From NCBI GenBank assembly GCA_039105265.1, contig JAPFFF010000008.1:3410001-3474000 (forward strand): DNA of 64,000 nt, in the 5' to 3' direction. A program made the position numbers and the translations under genes. The notes below the pieces were generated by a model that was given only the letters and a program-made list of their open reading frames with translations, made no database searches and was not told the origin of the DNA. Shown here piece by piece: positions 1-8,804 of the stretch. This stretch comes from Tritrichomonas musculus. Lineage: Eukaryota; Parabasalia; Tritrichomonadida; Tritrichomonadidae. Each line of letters opens with the position of its first letter. Position 1 is the first letter of the stretch.

Positions 1-1245
1 TTAAAAAAAGCAATTGAAAAAGGGAAAAATCCAAGTTTAATTTCATCTTTTCAAATATTTTCTAAGACAGAATTATTGAATCATGATATAAGAAATGACC
101 TATGCTGCCTATTTCAAAAATCTAATACAGGCTTATTACTTTTTTTTTCGTTTTATCTTTCAAAAAATAAAAAAAAAATTGATTTCGATTCAGATTCATT
201 TCTGGATCACGAATTTGCGCCAAATTTATGTGGTGAAAATATAAAATCAGAAGATGTTGAGTTACAGATTAATAGTGACAATAAATTAACTGAGTTAAGA
301 AGCCTCCAAGATCAATTTACAAATCTCAAGTCTAAATCATCAGATTTATTTAAAAAAAAAGAGGAATTAAATAAAGAATACACACAAAAGGATGACTTAA
401 TTGAAAGTATCAACAAAGAGGTGAAATCTGGTAATAGTGACTGTTTAGAACAGTTAAATCAGATTAAGAAAATAAAAAATACAATTAATCAGCCTAGTTA
501 TATCGCAATTTCAAAAAATTATCCAAAGATACAAGTAAAAGTCAAAAAAATTGATAATTATAAAGAAATTTATAGTGATGCTATAAAAAAAATTGATAAT
601 CGCATGCTCATGCAATATATTTTCACTAAGATATATCTTTACAATCAATCTTTTCAATATGTGAATGACTCTTTTTTATCAGAGTCAATAGACCAGATTA
701 ATTTAAAAAAAAAAAACTATTTTTCAGTTAAGCATTTTGAAAATTTATACGAAAGTAGTCCAAATCCAATTAAAAACGATGGTATCACTTCGCTGATTTT
801 AGATTTTGATGATAAATATATTTTCCATCCTCTTTATTATGAACTTGGATTCTATGGTCAACCATCTGATTATTCTTGGGAAATTTTTGCGAATTTTAGG
901 ATAATTGATTTTAAAAAAATATCTGAAAATATAAATAAAAATGATAATTCATCGTATTATAAATTCAATGAAGAAAATGATGATGTCCAAAATGGCGAAT
1001 GGCATTTAATTGATAAGCATACGTATAAAGATACAAAATTGCTTCCTCATCCTGATGATTCATATAATTGCTTATGGGATGATCCATTTATATTAAAATT
1101 TAAATTTCCTCCAACACTGTTTCCTAATTCGATAAAGCTACATTTGATACCAAATCAAAATAATGAAAATCAAAGATGTCTGAAGCAATGTTTCAATCAT
1201 TTTAGAGTTGTTGGTATTACTAACAAAGATATTGAAAATAAATAA
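1..1245 (+). CDS. C-terminal part of a coiled-coil protein with a discoidin (F5/8C)-like end
   Basis: The frame is open from the first base of the window, so the 5' end lies outside. The visible 414 residues begin with a Leu/Phe-rich helical stretch. A charged Lys/Glu/Asn-rich coiled coil lies about 75-165 residues in. The C-terminal ~150 residues carry a pattern with DYSWEIFA, then GEWHLIDKH, then a Phe/Pro-rich strand and NHFRVVGIT. That order (SW.I.G, W..ID.., final F.++G strand) is typical of F5/8 type C (discoidin-like) domains, which are common at the C-terminus of trichomonad proteins, often behind BTB-type domains. The domain call is by eye. The first in-window ATG (83) is out of frame, so no start is assigned. 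Confidence 0.6.
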   Translation, partial: LKKAIEKGKNPSLISSFQIFSKTELLNHDIRNDLCCLFQKSNTGLLLFFSFYLSKNKKKIDFDSDSFLDHEFAPNLCGENIKSEDVELQINSDNKLTELRSLQDQFTNLKSKSSDLFKKKEELNKEYTQKDDLIESINKEVKSGNSDCLEQLNQIKKIKNTINQPSYIAISKNYPKIQVKVKKIDNYKEIYSDAIKKIDNRMLMQYIFTKIYLYNQSFQYVNDSFLSESIDQINLKKKNYFSVKHFENLYESSPNPIKNDGITSLILDFDDKYIFHPLYYELGFYGQPSDYSWEIFANFRIIDFKKISENINKNDNSSYYKFNEENDDVQNGEWHLIDKHTYKDTKLLPHPDDSYNCLWDDPFILKFKFPPTLFPNSIKLHLIPNQNNENQRCLKQCFNHFRVVGITNKDIENK

Positions 1246-1442
1246 AATTTTATGGAAAATATATTATTCCGTAAAGCAATCGGCATTCATTACCATTAAA
1301 ATTAATTGTAATAAACATGTGAATTTATTTTAATATATTTTTAAAGATTATTTAATGATAGATGTGTTAGATTTCTAGTATTTAGTAGGGAAAGCTTAAG
1401 GGTTATGCTTTTTATCTCTATTTAATAACATCATATAAAAAA

Positions 1443-3209
1443 TTATGCGATTTCATCATATTTTGCTTGAGTATTTGCGGCAAGTGGAAAATGGCCGCAT
1501 TTAACAATATATAAGAAACCTGTAGTGACGCATGCAATGAATTCTTTCCAAAATTCAACATTTGGAAATGTAATTTTGCCATTTTTAATGAATTCAACAA
1601 GTAATCCTATAACAATGTATAAAATTATGGTAGAAAGAAGAATAATCAAGAAAATTGCTCCGCCTGTTATTTTTTTGTCTTTTGAATCAAATGAACAAAA
1701 ATTCTTTGAATACACATTGAAGCTTAATTGAGTACCTACTAAAGAAACGGAATTAGAAATAGAAATTGAAGTATCTGTTGATTTTCCTTCTGAATCACAT
1801 CGGTAATTGACTGATGCTGTTCTTTTCCTATCGCCTTTATAATGAACTCCGACTTCTCCAAAATATTCAATAAATGTCAAATTATTCTCAATTAAACCAT
1901 AAGCAATGCAATCATTATATACGTCATTTTTCTTATCTGTTTTTATTTCTTCGCATAGCCAAACTGTAGCATTTGTATCGCCATCACATTGGGATTTTGT
2001 TGGACAATCTAAACCTCCGCATGGTTGATAATAAAGTAGTAATCTTTTTCCAGTTTTTGTATCAGTCACATATGTCATGTAACCGCTGTCTTCATTATAA
2101 TGACTAAAGTTAATAGCTCCATAAGGTGAGTGTCGAAGGTAGCACATATCTCCGCTGAAAGGGGGAACTGGTTTTGGATTATAGCCTGGACATGAGCCGT
2201 GTGAATATGATTTGACTGTAAGTTGATTATTTGAAAGGTTTGCTTGCTTCTCAAAATCAAAATGACTGTATTCATAGTGTTTATTACAACCAACATGTAA
2301 AACAATTGATTTTTCATTCGTAGTCTGATGCTTGATTGATATTGAAGAATTTTTGAAAAAGTCTTCAATTTCAGCATCAATTCCATCTTCACTGATTAAT
2401 CCATAACTTTCACATGTTCTTCCATTTTGATTGCAGAGCCAAGCACTAGAATATCCTGTATCGGTACAAGTATAATTCAATGGGCACTCCATCCTAGCAC
2501 AAGGTTGATAAAAAAGAGTTCTTTTGACGTTTTCTTTTATTTCTAAATCTGTACGAATTCCATATGGCCCACCGTTATATTGTTTGAAATCTGTATAAAC
2601 ACCGTAACGAACAAGAGGTATAAAATAATATGTGAATTCACAATCTGGGTCAAAAAATGGTGTTGGCGATGGTGGATCTGCTTTAGTTGGACAGCCATAT
2701 GATGTATTAAATATGATTCTTACGACAACTTCATTTGTTTTGTTAATTACAATATAATCATATTTGATATCTGATGATGTGCTACTTGGGTCACATTTAA
2801 ATTGTATTTCAAAATCTATGGTATAGTATAATTTATCTTCAGGATCAATAAATGGTTCACCAGAAGCGTAGTAAATAACGCCATCATCAGGTTTGTTAGG
2901 ATTGAGAAGTTGCCAATCGAAAGATTGAAGTGGGATAGCTGAAGCGCATTCGTGAGAAGAGTAATTGCATCTCATTACGGAAATATCAGTTGCATCTGGA
3001 GCTAACGGAGGGAGATCATCATTGTTCAAACTTCCACACATCTTAAAATAATATCTGTCTTCATTTGGTTCTCTAATTACATCAAATCCATTAGGACGAC
3101 CATTTGCAAAATTTGTTATATTAAAAAGATTGCCATTTATATTAGCTCCACAAGGATATCGTTTTATTGGAAGCGAAAAAGTAGTTGAAAATAATAAGCA
3201 AAGAAGCAT
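1443..3209 (-). CDS. Type I membrane protein with three MRH-like lumenal repeats (Man-6-P receptor/Atg27-type tail)
   Basis: 588 residues. An N-terminal hydrophobic segment ending near residue 14 looks like a signal peptide. Three Cys-rich repeats follow, with recurring elements YYF..CG or LFYQPC, CP....C, WLC, C..YGL and a late YxC/FxCD, as in mannose-6-phosphate receptor homology (MRH) domains. A single membrane helix lies at about 516-538. Behind it a cytosolic tail carries a basic NGK step and an FPNVEFWKEF...TG motif. The same W/F-rich juxtamembrane pattern occurs in Atg27 and cation-dependent mannose-6-phosphate-receptor-like proteins. The tail ends YDEIA. Inferred role: a Golgi/endosomal receptor or sorting protein binding N-glycans in the lumen. 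Sugar-binding residues (Q, R, E, Y) were not verified. ATG at 3207-3209. Confidence 0.75.
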   Translation of the reverse strand: MLLCLLFSTTFSLPIKRYPCGANINGNLFNITNFANGRPNGFDVIREPNEDRYYFKMCGSLNNDDLPPLAPDATDISVMRCNYSSHECASAIPLQSFDWQLLNPNKPDDGVIYYASGEPFIDPEDKLYYTIDFEIQFKCDPSSTSSDIKYDYIVINKTNEVVVRIIFNTSYGCPTKADPPSPTPFFDPDCEFTYYFIPLVRYGVYTDFKQYNGGPYGIRTDLEIKENVKRTLFYQPCARMECPLNYTCTDTGYSSAWLCNQNGRTCESYGLISEDGIDAEIEDFFKNSSISIKHQTTNEKSIVLHVGCNKHYEYSHFDFEKQANLSNNQLTVKSYSHGSCPGYNPKPVPPFSGDMCYLRHSPYGAINFSHYNEDSGYMTYVTDTKTGKRLLLYYQPCGGLDCPTKSQCDGDTNATVWLCEEIKTDKKNDVYNDCIAYGLIENNLTFIEYFGEVGVHYKGDRKRTASVNYRCDSEGKSTDTSISISNSVSLVGTQLSFNVYSKNFCSFDSKDKKITGGAIFLIILLSTIILYIVIGLLVEFIKNGKITFPNVEFWKEFIACVTTGFLYIVKCGHFPLAANTQAKYDEIA

Positions 3210-3842
3210 TTAGAATTGCTGAATATAAACTTTTTGTTTAAACTTTTTCAAAGGCATCACTGAAAATAAAGATTCAAATTGTATACAATTTTTTATTTTT
3301 GTGAAATAAATCATATCATCATTTCGTCTAAATATCCTGAATATTTTATCATGAAAAATAATATTTTTTTAAAAAATATTATTTATAATGTTATTTTGTT
3401 TACTATAATATATTTAAAAGAATTTCTTCTATTTTTTTTTCTGAAATGTAGATTAAAAATCCATTTTTAATGCCTTATATTTAGAAATGAAAATAATTCG
3501 AAGCATTATAGTTTGTTAAAAATACTTTCCCGTATTGTAACTTAACTAAGCATGAAATAATTGAAATAATTTTTTTGGTTGATCTAAAAATTCTAAAAAT
3601 AGAAATGTTTAATAATTTAACATAATTAACCACTAATCTAAAATATAATGAATTGTACGTTAGATCATATTCATTATTAAAACTCCTTTTAATCTCAAAT
3701 TATTAATTTTATCAATATGATTTCAATTCATAAATGTGAAGTAATGAAACAAAAATCAAAATGAAAAATATTGATAAATTGAATAAAAAGAAAAGATGAA
3801 AGAAATTCTTTAAAAAAAAAAAATAACATCATTTAATAATTG
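3210..3842. other. Intergenic, AT-rich
   Basis: 633 bp between two minus-strand genes. It holds the 5' side of the MRH receptor gene, including two close copies of an AAACTTTTT(G/C) motif at 3228-3250. The rest is A/T runs and short unsupported frames. No gene or RNA is recognised. Confidence 0.6.
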
Positions 3843-5018
3843 TCAATTATAATTGTGGCATTTTGATCCTGTACGTACAGATTCATTATAGTATGAGCAT
3901 ATACCACAACTATTGCATCCAATTTTATTGATTTTTCCTGTTCTTAAATCTTTGACTAAATGCGGTTGCTTGAGAAAAGGTCTTGACATTGAGATAAGCT
4001 GAACTGTACCTTTTTGGAGCATTTCTTCCATTGATTGTATGTTTCTTACTCCTCCAACAATTGCTAATTTAGCTTCTGGAACGATATTATGAATTATTTC
4101 TACAGCTTCTCGATTATATCCATCGCAATATTTTACTTTTTGTGTGGCAAGCTTAATTTGTGGTACTATTTGATCATATTCTTTTTGAGTAAGATTCTTA
4201 AGATAAGATTCATTATGAAATTCGCATCTTGTTCCATAACTAGGTTTGAGTCCTAATCCTCCTGAAATTTCGAAGAGATCAACAAATGGAAGAAGTTTCT
4301 TGACGTATTCAGCTGCAATCTGAGGAGTTACACCTCCATCTACATAATCGCTTCCGTTCATTTTAATTGAAATTAAAAAATCAGGAGCTGTAAATTCACG
4401 AATAGAGCGCACAATTTCATATACTATTCGAAGTCTATTTTCTAAACTTCCGCCCCATTTATCTTTTCGTCTATTTAAATAAGGTGATAAAAAAGATGAT
4501 AGTAGAAATCCATGAGCTGCGTGAAGTTGGATTCCATCAACTCCAATTGATTGAAGCCTGAATGATGATTGTACGAATGAATCTATTGTATCTTCAATTT
4601 CAGCGTTTGTCATTTCTCTTGAACCTGGAAAGTTGGGATCTGGAGAACATCCTATTGGCTGAAGACCATTAATAACATTTTTTTGGCATCGTGATCCTCC
4701 ATGACAAACCTGAAACATAATTTTTGAACCTTTTTTATGAATAATATCAACACTTGGTTCCCAAACTTGAGAATCAGCAATCCGAGACATACCGCATTGC
4801 CGAGGAGATGCTTTTCCTCTTATTGTTGGATAAACATAGCCTGGTACAATGAGTCCAACTTCACCAGTTGCAAGATCTTCAATTTTCTTATTTAGTACTG
4901 AACGTGGGAGTCCTGTAGTTCCACCAAGGCCTTCATATGTTGCAGACCTCATAAATCTATTAGGAATAACGCATTTTCCTAATTTTACTGGAGAGAATAA
5001 TATCGAATTCTTTAGCAT
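3843..5018 (-). CDS. NADH:flavin oxidoreductase, Old Yellow Enzyme family
   Basis: 391 residues, an FMN-binding TIM-barrel ene-reductase/NADH oxidase. Recognisable in order: the N-terminal LFSPVKLGKCVIPNRFMRSA strand; HGGSRC; the substrate-acid motif LHAAHGFLLSSFLSPYLNRR followed by KWGGSLENR; the NGSDYVDGG loop; the phosphate-binding GGVRN...SMSRPF near the C-terminus. The last ~25 residues contain CNSCGIC and a further Cys, like the iron-sulphur linker of 2,4-dienoyl-CoA reductases, but the downstream flavodoxin-like domains of those enzymes are absent. Likely a soluble NAD(P)H-dependent reductase acting on enones or on oxygen. ATG at 5016-5018; only 49 bp separate it from the divergent Miro-like gene. 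Confidence 0.93.
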   Translation of the reverse strand: MLKNSILFSPVKLGKCVIPNRFMRSATYEGLGGTTGLPRSVLNKKIEDLATGEVGLIVPGYVYPTIRGKASPRQCGMSRIADSQVWEPSVDIIHKKGSKIMFQVCHGGSRCQKNVINGLQPIGCSPDPNFPGSREMTNAEIEDTIDSFVQSSFRLQSIGVDGIQLHAAHGFLLSSFLSPYLNRRKDKWGGSLENRLRIVYEIVRSIREFTAPDFLISIKMNGSDYVDGGVTPQIAAEYVKKLLPFVDLFEISGGLGLKPSYGTRCEFHNESYLKNLTQKEYDQIVPQIKLATQKVKYCDGYNREAVEIIHNIVPEAKLAIVGGVRNIQSMEEMLQKGTVQLISMSRPFLKQPHLVKDLRTGKINKIGCNSCGICSYYNESVRTGSKCHNYN

Positions 5019-5067
5019 GATTTTCGATAAAAAGCCTTTGAAAAAGTTTAGGAGAATTTAGTCTTCA

Positions 5068-6216
5068 ATGTCTGAAGAGATTCCAAGTTTTTTTTTCATT
5101 AGGTGTGAAAACCTAGATTTCAAATCACAATTTATAACAGCATGTCGCAAGGTTTTTCATGGCAAGCCAGATCGTGAAAACCCCGATTTTTATTACATTT
5201 TCACTGAAGTTGCTCGTTATCAATTATTTTTTGTAGGAGAAGAAATTTCATGTCCAGATGAATATTTAAATAACCCTATTTTTGAAATTTCAGATAAAGA
5301 TAACTTATTATATAATTCTGCAAGCGACGCAAATAGATTATATGTACATTTTTGCATTACAGATCAACCTGAGCGATCAAAAAGAGAAGGTAATTTTTTC
5401 ACTCTCCCTTTTTCTGAAATCTCACTTACGAATGTTCAATCAGCGATGACTTACTTCCTTATGTTAAATGAATGCTTTCCTTATCAACTTCATTTGAATA
5501 ATGATTTATCAGAAGAATGCTGTATTTTATTAAAATGTCTTTTTAGATCGTTAGACCATAACTTTAAAGGTAGAATATCTTTATCTGATATTTCAGAATA
5601 TAATTATTGTATTTTCGGATATCACCTTTCTCTAGATGATTTGTCTTCTATTTTTCAAATTCTTCATGAAGGTGATGAACCGGCATTTGTCAACTCTGTT
5701 AAAACAATGTCGATTTCATTTGATGAATTCCTCATTATTATGCAGCATCTAAAATCGTTTGGATACGGTCATGTTGTTTACAAATTCATATTTTCAATGG
5801 ATTTCCACAAATACATGAGTCCTTTGAATAAATATCAGCTCGATGGAAAACCGAAATCCTTAAACAAAACTGCGGAAAAATTTCTCACCATGATTTACAA
5901 CGATTTTCCAAATCAGCCAACAAGAAACGAATTAATAGAACTTTTCATTCCAAATGGAGGGGCACCTCAAAAGTTAACCAATTTAAGAATAATTGAACTA
6001 GAAGACTGGATTGATATGTGGAATTCTTGGTTTTTATCTGAGCCTGATGAAGTTGTTCGTAATTTATTAGCCTTCGGATATCCTATATCTTTGATTAATG
6101 AGGCATTTAATTTAGAACAAGAGAAGCCAATGGCACCTGTTGCTGCATTCTCAGCTGCATTTACGACTCTTGCTCTCGGTGTTGGAATATTTTTATTCCA
6201 AAAGAGGCATAGATGA
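5068..6216 (+). CDS. Tail-anchored Miro-like protein with degenerate GTPase half
   Basis: 382 residues. Residues ~145-335 align by pattern with the EF-hand/hidden EF-hand core of mitochondrial Rho GTPases (Miro): LLKCLFRSLDHNFKGRIS, SFDEFLIIMQHL, then F.P.G...L..W...W followed by an LLAFGYPI step. The N-terminal ~140 residues occupy the place of the first GTPase domain but have no GxxxxGK[ST] P-loop and no NKxD. The second GTPase domain is missing. The C-terminus is a single hydrophobic helix (~357-376) followed by QKRHR, a typical tail anchor. Inferred site: the hydrogenosome outer membrane, where it could act as an organelle tether or adaptor. Divergent from the OYE gene with 49 bp between starts. 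Confidence is high for EF-hand plus tail anchor, moderate for Miro ancestry. Confidence 0.7.
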   Translation: MSEEIPSFFFIRCENLDFKSQFITACRKVFHGKPDRENPDFYYIFTEVARYQLFFVGEEISCPDEYLNNPIFEISDKDNLLYNSASDANRLYVHFCITDQPERSKREGNFFTLPFSEISLTNVQSAMTYFLMLNECFPYQLHLNNDLSEECCILLKCLFRSLDHNFKGRISLSDISEYNYCIFGYHLSLDDLSSIFQILHEGDEPAFVNSVKTMSISFDEFLIIMQHLKSFGYGHVVYKFIFSMDFHKYMSPLNKYQLDGKPKSLNKTAEKFLTMIYNDFPNQPTRNELIELFIPNGGAPQKLTNLRIIELEDWIDMWNSWFLSEPDEVVRNLLAFGYPISLINEAFNLEQEKPMAPVAAFSAAFTTLALGVGIFLFQKRHR

Positions 6217-6627
6217 AGAATATTTAATATTATGAAATGTTAAATTGTTTAATGTTTTTATAAATTCAAGCTCTTTTTCAATATTTTTTCTAATTTGATA
6301 TTTGAAAGAAATTTAATACTAATATTAGTATTATTTTAGGTAATTAAACAACTATTTTTATTTAATTTTATTAAGATGTTGTGATGATATTAATATCATA
6401 ATTGATATATAAATTAAGATGCTAGATATATGTCTAGATTATTGGAAGTATATTTGGTATGATAAAATTAGTATTTAAATAAAAGGTAATTATAGAATGT
6501 TTTTGGCCAATAGTGTAAATGATGAAGTTTATAAAATTCGACAAATAATTAAGTATTCGTTTTTTTTTTTTTTTTTTTTTACAATTTGATTGCTTTATAT
6601 TATATTATTAAGATTATAGTCGCATTT
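6217..6627. other. Intergenic between convergent genes
   Basis: 411 bp separating the 3' ends of the Miro-like gene and TAF12. It contains two perfect AT palindromes (6315-6332 and 6384-6399) and a T tract near 6559-6580. These could form 3' hairpins but may be chance in such AT-rich DNA. No coding evidence. Confidence 0.55.
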
Positions 6628-7014
6628 TTAAATTTGTTGGCTATATTTTTGAATAGCGCGGATTCTTTTTTGGTGAGCTTCGTTTGGTATAAAATCTGGT
6701 TGTCTCTGAATTTCTTTCTTTCCGCCAACCGAAGTGTCGCCAAATTTTCGTTCTATAACGTATGAAACATCTTCAGCTGAAAGTGTTTTACTTTTTCTGC
6801 TTTGGGCAGATTCAGCAGCCATCATAACAATTGTGTCTATAAAATCATCAGCGACATCAAGGATTAAGTCTTCTGCGACTGCATCTAAATTTGCTGAAGG
6901 ATCTATCTTATGTAAGAGGTCTGTAATAGTATATTCACGAGCTATGTCTGGTTTTTTATCTATAAGGTGTTGGAGATGAGCTCTAGACATTTCTTTTTCA
7001 AAAGGTGTATCCAT
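6628..7014 (-). CDS. TAF12: TFIID subunit TAF12 (histone-fold)
   Basis: 128 residues from the first in-frame ATG (7012-7014). The frame is open further upstream but without an ATG. The histone fold is clear: ITDLLHKIDPSANLD, then AEDLILDVADDFIDTIV, then AQSRKSKTLSAEDVSYVIER and a GDTSVGG turn. These match the TAF12/TFIID-A pattern (IDP...LD...LL.iADDFI, RKS..L...DV...LER). The N-terminus is a short helical extension and the C-terminus a short basic tail. Expected role: pairs with TAF4 in TFIID (and with ADA1-type partners in SAGA-like complexes) at promoters. Compact relative to animal TAF12, as is usual in protists. It diverges from the 7131 gene. Confidence 0.88.
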   Translation of the reverse strand: MDTPFEKEMSRAHLQHLIDKKPDIAREYTITDLLHKIDPSANLDAVAEDLILDVADDFIDTIVMMAAESAQSRKSKTLSAEDVSYVIERKFGDTSVGGKKEIQRQPDFIPNEAHQKRIRAIQKYSQQI

Positions 7015-7130
7015 TTTGTCTATATAATTTCTAATATATAAGATTGTTTTGGCATTTCTAAAAAAATTCAAATTTTTGTTAAAAAATACATTATTTGCTC
7101 GTTTAGAAATTTTGGTTAAAATTACTGAGT

Positions 7131-7670
7131 ATGAAAAATATTGCTCAAGAAATACAAATTAAAACAGCGAAATTACTTGAAATCAAAAAACGATATAATG
7201 ATCTTGTTAAAGCTGTCGATGAAGAATTTTCAGAACAGATTAAACAATTCAAAGAAAAAAAAATACACGTTCCTTTAGATATAGCCAAGCCAATTTTACA
7301 GGCACTAATGCAGAAAAACACAAAATCTGAAGATTTTACAAATTATGTTCAACAATTTTCAGAATTAATTTCGTTTATTTCTGATTCTGAAACAGAATCA
7401 GAGTCAGATCATCATTATACAATAGATCGAAATGATACTAATCTTGAAGGAGATTTGCAACCAGAGGACAATTCTGATGTTGATATGTTATTAAAATCAA
7501 ATGATTCAAATAATAATGATATTGAAGGAACTGAAGCTGAGGAAGATATATTAATCTCAGGTGATGAAAATAGTGATGATAGTTTAAATCAACTTGGAGA
7601 TATTCAACTTGATATGGATCAATACATTAATCAAAATTATGATGTTCAAGAAAGCCTTGAAGGAATATAA
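7131..7670 (+). CDS. Small acidic coiled-coil protein, unknown function
   Basis: 179 residues, not recognised. The first ~55 residues are a predicted coiled coil (Ile/Leu heptads with Lys/Glu, KTAKLLEIKKRYNDLVKAVD). A short helical segment follows, then from ~90 an extremely acidic, Ser/Asn/Asp-rich tail (SETESESD, EAEEDILISGDENSDD) that is probably disordered. The shape resembles small nuclear adaptor or chaperone-like proteins, but no family is assigned. It faces TAF12 head-to-head, so the two may share a promoter. Its 3' end converges on the 7920-8714 gene, with a hairpin between them. Confidence 0.75.
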   Translation: MKNIAQEIQIKTAKLLEIKKRYNDLVKAVDEEFSEQIKQFKEKKIHVPLDIAKPILQALMQKNTKSEDFTNYVQQFSELISFISDSETESESDHHYTIDRNDTNLEGDLQPEDNSDVDMLLKSNDSNNNDIEGTEAEEDILISGDENSDDSLNQLGDIQLDMDQYINQNYDVQESLEGI

Positions 7671-7769
7671 TTATTTCATGAAATGATAGAACTGTAAGAT
7701 GTTTATTAATATTATTTTGTTATATATTTATTATGTAAAAATAATTTTCGCTATATTGCCATTATTTTT

Positions 7770-7880
7770 AATATATCATTAGAAAATTATATTACCAACT
7801 CATAACCATAATTTTTTTTACAAAACATCAAATGTATTATGGTTATGAGTTTCAGAAAGATGTTAATATATCATTAGAAA
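7770..7880. repeat. Hairpin flanked by 17-bp direct repeats between convergent genes
   Basis: A near-perfect inverted repeat (ACTCATAACCATAAT, arms about 7798-7812 and 7836-7850, with a 23-nt loop) sits between two copies of TAATATATCATTAGAAA (7770-7786 and 7864-7880). It lies in the 249-bp gap between the 3' ends of two converging genes. It could be a 3'-end/termination hairpin for both, or a tiny foldback insertion with duplicated flanks. Confidence 0.6.
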
Positions 7881-7919
7881 CAATGCAATAAGGATAATTC
7901 GATTAAACTTTCTATTTTT

Positions 7920-8714
7920 CTATGTTTTGGCTGGTTTTCTTCTTCCTGCTTCTTTTTTAGGACCTTGTGGCATCTGTGGTTTAAAATTATTTGACTTGAA
8001 AAGATTAATTAAATTTTTTTTGGCTTTATTGACTCCATCTAAATAAAATTCTACTCTGTCTTTGGTGGCTTTGCTCTTAAAGAAAACGATTGAATTTAAG
8101 CAAGGGAAGAAAGGTATGATAGCAATATTCTCATGTTCAGGAACAGTTACATATGGAGTTTCTGAATTAAGAAACTCTATAGCCTCAAGTGCAGAGCACC
8201 AATCAAGAATAAATTGGTCTGGTGGAATTTTTGTTTCTCCATAGGATAAAGCAACGCGGTGTCTTTGAGCAACTAAAGCAATATAATCTATACTATCAGT
8301 TAATAATGATCCAATTGCTTTCGAAACTTTGTTCAAAGGGTCAGAAGGAATCATTGATTGGAACGAATCAATGCATGTTTTTGGTATTGATGATTTATTT
8401 GGGAGATCAGATATTAAATTATTAAAGCAAATTAAAGCAGAATAAGAAAAAATTTGATTATATGGAAGAAGTGATGAGCGAGTTTTTGATGAAGTAATTG
8501 AAAAAACATATAATTCAAAATCAAATGAAACATCTACAATTAAAGAGCCTAACTTCATTGAAAATAAAAATGATGGCTCGGAAACAGAAATTGGTTCTAT
8601 TATTGATAGAATTCCGCGGAAATTTGCTTCGACATCATTAGGTATCGGGCCACTTTGAACGTCAGCTAAAAGAGCACCAGATTTTGAAAAGACTAATATT
8701 CGTACATCGGACAT
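7920..8714 (-). CDS. Unknown protein with longin/roadblock-like N-terminus
   Basis: 264 residues, no family recognised. The N-terminus (VRILVFSKSGALLADVQSG, then alternating beta-like segments) reads like the first strands of a longin or roadblock fold, which would suggest a trafficking or Rab-GEF subunit, but this is only a pattern impression. The middle is mixed alpha/beta. The last ~35 residues are strongly basic and Pro-rich (KKAKKNLINLF, then GPKKEAGRRKPAKT). No signal peptide or membrane segment. ATG at 8712-8714; it shares a 90-bp divergent intergenic region with the coiled-coil gene starting at 8805. Confidence 0.75.
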   Translation of the reverse strand: MSDVRILVFSKSGALLADVQSGPIPNDVEANFRGILSIIEPISVSEPSFLFSMKLGSLIVDVSFDFELYVFSITSSKTRSSLLPYNQIFSYSALICFNNLISDLPNKSSIPKTCIDSFQSMIPSDPLNKVSKAIGSLLTDSIDYIALVAQRHRVALSYGETKIPPDQFILDWCSALEAIEFLNSETPYVTVPEHENIAIIPFFPCLNSIVFFKSKATKDRVEFYLDGVNKAKKNLINLFKSNNFKPQMPQGPKKEAGRRKPAKT

Positions 8715-8804
8715 TTTATTGCGTTTTAAGTAAATATTTTGATTTTTAAAAAATTTTTATTTGTATCAATTGAAAGATTCATAAATCTACATTGAAAAGC
8801 AGAG

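Noticed and set aside
3279-3470. Plus-strand 63-residue frame
   Set aside because: Only Phe/Ile/Lys/Tyr codons from A/T runs, with no motif; intergenic.
6315-6399. Two perfect AT palindromes as terminators
   Set aside because: 16-18 bp palindromes of A and T are expected fairly often in such AT-rich DNA, so they are mentioned only within the intergenic entry.
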